DNA of 31,981 nt from Mycolicibacterium malmesburyense (GTDB taxonomy: Bacteria; Actinomycetota; Actinomycetes; Mycobacteriales; Mycobacteriaceae), in contig NZ_CVTB01000277.1 of the NCBI RefSeq assembly GCF_001050015.1, positions 1 to 31,981 on the forward strand, given 5' to 3'. Positions 26,385 through 31,981 of this stretch are shown here, one piece after another (positions within the stretch are counted from its first letter, which is position 1; every line of letters begins with the position of its first letter). The notes beneath the pieces were generated by a model that saw nothing but the letters and a program-made list of their open reading frames with translations, did not search any database and was not told where the DNA came from. The position numbers were made by a program, and so were the translations under genes.

Positions 26385-26390
26385 AATATA
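26385..26390 (-). promoter_or_regulatory. -10 element for the Cys-rich peptide gene
   Basis: TATATT on the minus strand is close to the sigma-A consensus and stands out in this GC-rich sequence. No recognisable -35 lies 16-19 bases upstream. Confidence 0.45.
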
Positions 26391-26417
26391 TGCCGACCCG
26401 AGCGGGGCCGGGGTTGC

Positions 26418-28286
26418 TCAGCCCTTCAGGATCGGCTTGAGCGTCTCGATCACCGCGGGGTCTTCGATCGTCGACGGCAACGGTTCGTCGCGGCCGTGCG
26501 CGATGCCCCGCATGGTCTTGCGCAGAATCTTCCCTGACCTGGTCTTCGGCAGCGCGGGCACCACATCGACCAGTTTGAAACACGCAACGGCGCCGATGTC
26601 TTCGCGCACCAACTTGATGAGTTCCTCGGCCAGCCCGTCGGCCGAGGCGCCCGTCTTGAGTACCACGAAGCCCCGGGGCACCTGGCCCTTGATCTCGTCG
26701 CGAACCCCGATCACGGCACACTCCGCGACCGCCGGGTGGGTGGCGAGCACGGCCTCGATGGATCCGGTCGACAACCGGTGGCCGGCGACGTTGATGACGT
26801 CGTCGATGCGGCCCATCACGAAGAGGTAGCCGTCGTCATCGAGGTAGCCGCCGTCGCCCGTGAGGTAGTAGCCGGGATGTTCGGACAGGTACGACTTCTT
26901 GTACCGCTCGTCGTCACCCCACAGCGTGGGCAGGGTGCCCGGCGGAAGTGGCAGCCGGATGCAGATGGCGCCCTCTTCGTTGGCGTCGCAGGGCGAACCG
27001 TCGACGTGCAGGATCTGAACGTCGTAGCCGGGCATCGGAACCGTCGGCGAGCCTGGCTTGATCGGCATGGGGTCCGAACCCATGGGGTTGGCGGCGATGG
27101 CCCACCCGGTTTCGGTCTGCCACCAGTGGTCGACGACGGGAATGCCGAGCTTCTGCGCAGCCCACTCGTAGGTGTCGGGGTCGAGCCGTTCGCCCGCTTG
27201 GAAGAGGTACTTCATCTCCGACAGGTCGTAGCGGCCGATATGCGAGCCCTCGGGATCCTCCTTGCGGATCGCGCGCACGGCCGTCGGCGCGGTGAACAGC
27301 GCCTTGACCCCGTACTCGGACGCGACCCGCCAGAACGCGCCCGGATCCGGCGTGCCGATCGGCTTGCCCTCGTAGAGCACCGTGGTGGCGCCCAGTAACA
27401 GCGGGCCGTACACGATGTACGAGTGACCGACGACCCAGCCGACATCGGATGCGGCCCAGAAGACCTCGCCGGGCGCGATGTCGTAGATGTTGCGCATGCT
27501 CCACAGCAGCGCCACCGCATGCCCGCCGTTGTCGCGGACGATGCCCTTGGGCTTGCCCGTGGTGCCCGAGGTGTACAGCACATACAGCGGGTCGGTGGCC
27601 GCCACCGACACCGGGTCGACGGGCGCCGCGGCGGCCACGTCCTCCCAGTCGAGGTCGCGGTCCGGCGCCAGCTCGCAGCGCTGCCGGTCGCGCTGCACGA
27701 TGACGCAGTTGCGCGGCGGGTGTTCGGACATCTCGAGGGCGGCGTCGAGCATCGGTTTGTAGGCGACCGTGCGGGACGGCTCGATGCCGCACGACGCCGA
27801 GACGACCACCGCGGGTCGCGCATCGTCGATGCGGGTCGCCAGTTCGTGTGCGGCGAACCCGCCGAACACGACGGAGTGGATCGCCCCCAGCCGTGCGCAC
27901 GCCAGCATGGCGATCACCGCTTCGGGGATCATCGGCATGTAGATGACCACCCGATCGCCCTTGGTGACCCCGAGTCCGCGTAGACCGCCCGCGAACTTCG
28001 CTGTGGCGTCCCGCAATTCGCGATAGGTGTAGGTCTGTTTCGCTCCGGTGACGGGTGAGTCGTAGATCAACGCGGGCTGCTCGGCGCGGCCGCCCTCGAC
28101 GTGTCTGTCGAGAGCGTTGGCGCAGGTGTTCAGCTCCCCGTCGGCGTACCACCGGTAGAAGGGCGGGTTGGAGTCGTCGAGGATCCGCTTGGGCTCGCGC
28201 GTCCACGTCACCGCGCCGGCGGCATCGGCCCAGAATCCTTCTGGATCAGCGATGCTGGCGTCGAACAGCGCTCGGTATCCGGCCAT
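26418..28286 (-). CDS. prpE: Propionyl-CoA synthetase (acyl-CoA synthetase family)
   Basis: A 622-residue AMP-forming ligase activating propionate (or acetate) with ATP and CoA in the cytoplasm. It has the N-terminal ACAS segment ([20 protein letters not shown]), the P-loop [21 protein letters not shown] typical of PrpE rather than Acs, [30 protein letters not shown], and the C-terminal catalytic Lys K586 in [10 protein letters not shown], the residue regulated by acylation in this family. Acetyl-CoA synthetase activity cannot be excluded. ATG 28286 is the only sensible start. It is divergent from the epoxide-hydrolase-like gene, sharing a palindromic -10 region. In mycobacteria propionyl-CoA feeds methyl-branched lipids. 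Confidence 0.9.
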   Translation of the reverse strand: MAGYRALFDASIADPEGFWADAAGAVTWTREPKRILDDSNPPFYRWYADGELNTCANALDRHVEGGRAEQPALIYDSPVTGAKQTYTYRELRDATAKFAGGLRGLGVTKGDRVVIYMPMIPEAVIAMLACARLGAIHSVVFGGFAAHELATRIDDARPAVVVSASCGIEPSRTVAYKPMLDAALEMSEHPPRNCVIVQRDRQRCELAPDRDLDWEDVAAAAPVDPVSVAATDPLYVLYTSGTTGKPKGIVRDNGGHAVALLWSMRNIYDIAPGEVFWAASDVGWVVGHSYIVYGPLLLGATTVLYEGKPIGTPDPGAFWRVASEYGVKALFTAPTAVRAIRKEDPEGSHIGRYDLSEMKYLFQAGERLDPDTYEWAAQKLGIPVVDHWWQTETGWAIAANPMGSDPMPIKPGSPTVPMPGYDVQILHVDGSPCDANEEGAICIRLPLPPGTLPTLWGDDERYKKSYLSEHPGYYLTGDGGYLDDDGYLFVMGRIDDVINVAGHRLSTGSIEAVLATHPAVAECAVIGVRDEIKGQVPRGFVVLKTGASADGLAEELIKLVREDIGAVACFKLVDVVPALPKTRSGKILRKTMRGIAHGRDEPLPSTIEDPAVIETLKPILKG

Positions 28287-28312
28287 ACCGGCACGGTAGC
28301 GCGACGGCAGTT

Positions 28313-28320
28313 CCTATAGT
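28313..28320. promoter_or_regulatory. Overlapping bidirectional -10 (prpE / hydrolase)
   Basis: CCTATAGT contains a plus-strand -10 (TATAGT, 28315-28320) and a minus-strand -10 (TATAGG, 28318-28313) built on the palindrome CTATAG. The plus-strand -10 is six bases before the hydrolase ATG, so that transcript is probably leaderless; the minus one is 26 bases before the prpE ATG. Confidence 0.5.
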
Positions 28321-28326
28321 CGCGTT

Positions 28327-29190
28327 ATGGCTGCTGCTCCTCCGCCCATCGAGGGGGCGCGTCGGTCATACGTCACCGCCCGCGGTGTGCATTTCCACGT
28401 CACCGAGGCCGGGCCCGCCGACGGACGACCGGTCGTGGCGCTACACGGCTGGCCGCAACACCATTGGGTCTACCGCGATCTGCTGGCGGACCCGCCCGCG
28501 GATCTGCGCATCATCGCGCCGGACCTGCCCGGCTACGGCTGGTCGGGTCCCGCGCCGCACCGCTGGGAGAAGGACGACGTCGCCGCCGACGTGATGGCGC
28601 TGCTCGACGCGCTGGGTCTGGACCGGGTGCTGCTGGTCGGCCACGACTGGGGCGCGTACGTCGGATATCGCATGGTGCTGACCGCGCCGGGGCGATTCGA
28701 CGGCTTCCTGCCGATGAACATGCCGCATCCGTGGGTCACCCCTCGCATGGTGGCACCGCGTCTGTGGCGGTTCTGGTATCAGGTGCCGCTGGCCACCTTC
28801 GGGGTGCCGGTGCAGCGGCACACGGCTTTCGTCGCCCTGGCCTTCAAGGTCGGCTCCTCGGTCGACCCCGAAACCGCGCGGGTGTACGTCGAGCGGTTCC
28901 GGGACCCGGTGGTCGCACGCGCAGCCCGAGACACCTACCGCAGCTTTCTGTTTCGCGAGCTACCCGCCGCCGGCCGCGGACCCGCCCCACCGCGCGCCAC
29001 CGTGCCGATCCGGTGCTTGTACGGAATTCATGACACCGCGGTGCCTCCGTCTCTGGCGTCGGAGGAGACAGCGGACGCGGACGACTACCGACTGGAGACC
29101 GTCGACGCCAGCCATTTCGTCGTCGACGAGCGACCCGACCTGGTGCGCGCGGCACTGGTCGCCCTGGCGGAGGAGACCGCCGCGGCCTAG
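28327..29190 (+). CDS. Alpha/beta hydrolase, epoxide-hydrolase/haloalkane-dehalogenase type
   Basis: A 287-residue alpha/beta-fold hydrolase. It has the oxyanion motif HGWP (40-43), the nucleophile elbow GHDWGA with Asp at D107, a charge-relay acid in YGIHDTAVPP and a late His in DASHFVVDERPD. Asp as nucleophile indicates epoxide hydrolase, haloalkane or fluoroacetate dehalogenase chemistry rather than esterase. The sequence alone does not separate these. No signal peptide is seen. The ATG at 28327 follows TATAGT by six bases and lacks a Shine-Dalgarno, suggesting a leaderless message. The gene ends overlapping the last codon of convergent kdpD by four bases (29187-29190). Confidence 0.87.
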   Translation: MAAAPPPIEGARRSYVTARGVHFHVTEAGPADGRPVVALHGWPQHHWVYRDLLADPPADLRIIAPDLPGYGWSGPAPHRWEKDDVAADVMALLDALGLDRVLLVGHDWGAYVGYRMVLTAPGRFDGFLPMNMPHPWVTPRMVAPRLWRFWYQVPLATFGVPVQRHTAFVALAFKVGSSVDPETARVYVERFRDPVVARAARDTYRSFLFRELPAAGRGPAPPRATVPIRCLYGIHDTAVPPSLASEETADADDYRLETVDASHFVVDERPDLVRAALVALAEETAAA

Positions 29191-31691
29191 TTCGGCGCCG
29201 CGGGCAGATCGATCTCGACGGTGAGCCCACCGCCGGGGGTGTCGGACGCCGAGATCGTGCCGCCCATCGCCTCGACGAAACCGGAGGCGACGGAGAGGCC
29301 GAGGCCGATCCCGATCGTGTCGTCGTCGCTGAGCCGCTGGAACGGGGCGAACACCTGCTGCTCGCTACCGCGCGGGATACCGGGGCCCTCGTCGACGACG
29401 GCGATGAGCACCCGGTCACCGACCTGGCCCGCGGTCACCCGCACCAAGCTGCCCTCGGCGTAGCGCAGCGAGTTGTCGATCAGGTTGGCCAGCACTCGTT
29501 CGAGCAGTTCGTTGTCGGCGAGAGCCGCATGGCAGTCGATCTCCACCTTGACCCGTTCGGTGCCGGGACGGGCGAATTCGTCGGTGTCCGCGCGGATTCC
29601 GAGCAGCGCGCGCTCTACGACATGCGCCAGTTCGACCGGAGCCTGCTCCGGTCGGACCGCTCCGGCGGCCAGGCGCGCCGAGTCCAGCAGGTTGGCCACC
29701 AGCGAGGTCAGCTGGTCGACCGACTCCTCGACCGTGGCCAGGAGCTCGGCGGTGTTGTCGGCGGAGAAGTCGACGTCGCCGCTGCGGATGCGGGATGTCG
29801 CCGCCCTGGCCGCCGCCAGCGGGGTCCGCAGGTCGTGGCTGACCGCGGTGAGCAGCGCGTGGCGCAGTTTGTCCGCCTGCCCGGCGACTTCGGTGTTGTC
29901 CGCCTCGGCACGCTTTCGTTGCAGGAGCAGGTTGACGGCTTGCTTACCGACGCCGCTGAGGACGCGGCGGTCGCGCGCGGTCAGCGCCGGACCGGTCAGC
30001 AACATCCAGTACTCGTCGTCTCCGATCTCGACGGAGGTGTCGGCCTCGTCGATGTCCGCGCAGGCATCGGCGCCGGATTGGGCGAGGATTTCGCCGGTAT
30101 GGCTGGAGACGAGGCTCACGGCGCGCTGGGAGTAGGTCTCACGGACGCGTTCCAACAGGCTGTCGAGGTCCGCATCGTGCAGCACGCCGTCGGCGAACAG
30201 CGTGAGCAGCGCGGCTTCCTGGTTGGCTCGCCGAGCTTCTCGCGCTCGTCTTGCGGCGCGATCGACGAACGTGGCGACCGCGACGGCGAAGAGCAGCAGT
30301 ATGAGCGCCGCGATGGCACTGTCGCTGTCGTGGACGGAGAACGTGTTCTCCGGAGCCACCAGGAAGAACGTGTTCAGCACTCCGGAGAGCACCGCGGCCG
30401 CGATCGCCGGAGCGAGCCCGCCGAGCAGGGCGGTGCCGAGCACCCCGACGAAGAACAGCGCTCCGGGGCCGCCGATATCGCCGAACCGTTCCGGCAGAAG
30501 CAATGTCAGCGCGCACACGGCGGCCGGAATCACCGCGGCGGCAAGCCATGACACGAATCGGCGTTGTCGGTTCGAGAGCCCGGTCCACGAGATGCCCGTG
30601 TTGGCCTGGTCGTGGGTGACCATGTGGACGTCAAGGTTGCCCGACTGCTGTACGACGGCCTCGCTGATGCCCTCGTCGAACATGCGAGACAGTCGCGAAC
30701 GTCGCGACGTCCCGACCACCAGTTGGGTCGCGTTGACGTCGTGGGCGTAGTCGATGAGCGACGAGGCGACGTCGTCACCGACGACGGTGTGCATGGTGGC
30801 GCCCAGGCTGGCCGCCAGTTCACGCACGGCCTTCTTCTGCTGGTCGGAGATGGCGGTCAGGCCGCCGCCGTCGACGACGTGCACCACCCTGAGGTCCGCC
30901 CCGGTGCGGGAGGCGATTCGCGACGCCCGTCGCACCAGAACCTCCGACTCGGGGCCGCCGGTCACGCCGACGACCACACGTTCGCGGGGCGCCCAACGAT
31001 CGCTGATCTTCTTGTCGGACCGGTACTTGGCCAGCGCGGCGTCGACCTGATCGGCGAGCCACAGCAGCGTCAATTGCCGTAGCGCGGTGAGGTTTTCGGG
31101 TCGGAAGTAGTTCGACAGCGCGGCGTCGACACGCTCCGGCGGGAACACGTTGCCGTGAGCGAGCCTGCGCCGCAACGCTTCCGGGGTGATGTCGACCAAC
31201 TCGATCTGGTCGGCCGCGCGCACCACCTCGTCGGGGATGCGGTCCGACTCCTCGAGTCCGGTGATCTGGGTGGCCAGGTCGGAGACGGATTCCAGGTTCT
31301 GGATGTTGACCGTGGTGATCACCGTGATGCCGGCGTTGAGCAGTTCTTCGACGTCCTGCCAACGCTTCTTGTTCTTGCTGCCGGGGGCGTTGGTGTGGGC
31401 GAAGTCGTCGACGAGCACGACCTTGGGCCGCCGCTGCATGATCGCGGTCACGTCGATCTCGTGATACTTGACGCCGTTGTATTCGGTGGTGCGGGAAGGG
31501 ACCACCTCGATGCCCGCGACCTGCTGGCCGACCTTGCGGCGACCGTGGGTGTCGACGACGGCGGCGACCACATCGGTTCCGCGCTCGAGGCGGCGGTGCG
31601 CCTCGGCCAACATCGAGTACGTCTTGCCGACACCGGGCGCTGCGCCGAGGTAAACGCGCAGGTCCCCGGTCTTGCGTCCCAGTAGTGCCAT
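29187..31691 (-). CDS. kdpD: Potassium-responsive sensor histidine kinase KdpD
   Basis: An 834-residue membrane sensor of K+ limitation or osmotic stress that phosphorylates KdpE to induce the KdpFABC pump. The N-terminal KdpD domain has a Walker A GAAPGVGKT (16-24) and VVLVDDFAHTNAPGSKNKKRW. A universal-stress-protein-like domain follows (about 245-370, RVVVGVTGGPESEVLVRRA). Four membrane helices lie near 400-490, then a GAF-like region, the phosphoacceptor H619 (VSHDLRTPLAAA), and HATPase motifs (NLIDNSLRYAEG, DEGPGIPRG, GIGLGLSVASGF). The frame is open to 31790; ATG 31691 starts at the family N-terminus and has AAGGAA 11 bases upstream. kdpE should follow, but it is not seen here: the next gene on the left is convergent. 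Confidence 0.93.
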   Translation of the reverse strand: MALLGRKTGDLRVYLGAAPGVGKTYSMLAEAHRRLERGTDVVAAVVDTHGRRKVGQQVAGIEVVPSRTTEYNGVKYHEIDVTAIMQRRPKVVLVDDFAHTNAPGSKNKKRWQDVEELLNAGITVITTVNIQNLESVSDLATQITGLEESDRIPDEVVRAADQIELVDITPEALRRRLAHGNVFPPERVDAALSNYFRPENLTALRQLTLLWLADQVDAALAKYRSDKKISDRWAPRERVVVGVTGGPESEVLVRRASRIASRTGADLRVVHVVDGGGLTAISDQQKKAVRELAASLGATMHTVVGDDVASSLIDYAHDVNATQLVVGTSRRSRLSRMFDEGISEAVVQQSGNLDVHMVTHDQANTGISWTGLSNRQRRFVSWLAAAVIPAAVCALTLLLPERFGDIGGPGALFFVGVLGTALLGGLAPAIAAAVLSGVLNTFFLVAPENTFSVHDSDSAIAALILLLFAVAVATFVDRAARRAREARRANQEAALLTLFADGVLHDADLDSLLERVRETYSQRAVSLVSSHTGEILAQSGADACADIDEADTSVEIGDDEYWMLLTGPALTARDRRVLSGVGKQAVNLLLQRKRAEADNTEVAGQADKLRHALLTAVSHDLRTPLAAARAATSRIRSGDVDFSADNTAELLATVEESVDQLTSLVANLLDSARLAAGAVRPEQAPVELAHVVERALLGIRADTDEFARPGTERVKVEIDCHAALADNELLERVLANLIDNSLRYAEGSLVRVTAGQVGDRVLIAVVDEGPGIPRGSEQQVFAPFQRLSDDDTIGIGLGLSVASGFVEAMGGTISASDTPGGGLTVEIDLPAAPN

Positions 31692-31801
31692 TCGTACATC
31701 ATTCCTTGTCGGCCGCGTGTGTCTCAAACCCCGTTGCGGTCCGGCTTGCCATTGAGCCGCTTGGCTGCCGCCGTCGCCCCGCAGTCGCATTGCCTCACTG
31801 T

Positions 31802-31863
31802 CGCCGCCGCCACCAGCTCAAGCCGTCGTTCTCGACGCCGCCGCCACCGCGCTCAGCCGTCGT
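31802..31863. repeat. Imperfect tandem repeat in the kdpD-kdpF intergenic region
   Basis: CGCCGCCGCCACC...AGCCGTCGT occurs at 31802-31829 and again at 31836-31863, a period of 34 bases. A third, more degenerate CGCCGCGACC follows at 31875. The function is unknown. The rest of 31692-31963 holds the presumed kdp promoters but no motif I can assign. Confidence 0.5.
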
Positions 31864-31963
31864 AGTGCCTCACCCGCCGCGACCGCGCTAATTCACTTGT
31901 GTCTCTTTGGTTTCAGTGGTCACAGATGGGGGTTTGTTGTCGGTGGGTGGGGTTAGCGTCGGG

Positions 31964-31981
31964 GTGTGGGTTTCGAACGTA
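31964..31981 (+). CDS. kdpF: Probable start of kdpF, cut by the window edge
   Basis: Only six codons are visible, GTG TGG GTT TCG AAC GTA (product MWVSNV). KdpF peptides often begin with a few residues and then N-(V/I)-(V/I)-G-L, so VSNV would fit, and mycobacteria carry kdpF divergent from kdpD. A -10-like TAGCGT lies at 31954-31959. The overlapping GTG at 31966 (product MGFER) is an alternative. Too little is present to confirm. Confidence 0.35.

Overview
The window is high-GC actinobacterial DNA. Its proteins closely resemble those of Mycobacterium: a DosR-type hypoxia regulon, an mycobacterial narGHJI set, Tgs1, FdxA, a DosS/DosT sensor, and kdpD divergent from a probable kdpF. The group 3b hydrogenase and the extra metabolic genes point to an environmental, Mycolicibacterium-like species. 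All assignments come from reading the sequence; no database search was run.

Positions 1-13126 form a compact hypoxia/redox island. On the minus strand, hyhB-hyhG-hyhS encode the electron-transfer and small subunits of a cytosolic group 3b [NiFe] hydrogenase; the window edge cuts hyhS. Divergent from it are a PPOX-family protein, a phosphoribosyltransferase/erythromycin-esterase fusion (Rv2030c type) and a PfkB kinase (Rv2029c type). Next comes a minus-strand pair of FabH-like genes, one complete and one short and lacking catalytic residues. A SRPBCC protein and a heme-GAF histidine kinase (devS/dosS type) run divergently from that pair. The island ends with fdxA, tgs1 and a second PPOX gene on the minus strand. 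Inverted GGGAC...GTCCC-like sites (DosR-box type) lie in the divergent promoters at about 2.6, 8.2 and 13.05 kb and just upstream of tgs1. Several of these promoters show a -10 hexamer ending six or seven bases before the start codon, as in leaderless mRNAs. No dosR gene is present in the window.

Positions 13127-17418 hold a TMEM175-type channel coupled to a family 3 glycoside hydrolase, then a DoxX-type membrane protein divergent from a Cys-containing HTH regulator. Their shared promoter carries an 18-bp palindrome.

Positions 17427-25386 hold a tightly overlapping minus-strand narK-narG-narH-narJ-narI operon for nitrate uptake and respiratory nitrate reduction. Several of its starts are GTG or TTG.

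Positions 25564-31981 hold a DUF4383 membrane protein, an unlisted 35-residue Cys-rich (metallothionein-like) peptide gene with a large leader inverted repeat, prpE, a divergent epoxide-hydrolase-like gene, kdpD, and the probable first codons of kdpF at the right edge. Together the genes suggest adaptation to low oxygen: H2/NAD(P)H redox balancing, nitrate respiration, low-potential ferredoxin, triacylglycerol storage and potassium homeostasis. No tRNA, rRNA, CRISPR array, insertion sequence or prophage was seen, and no gene-free stretch exceeds 300 bases.
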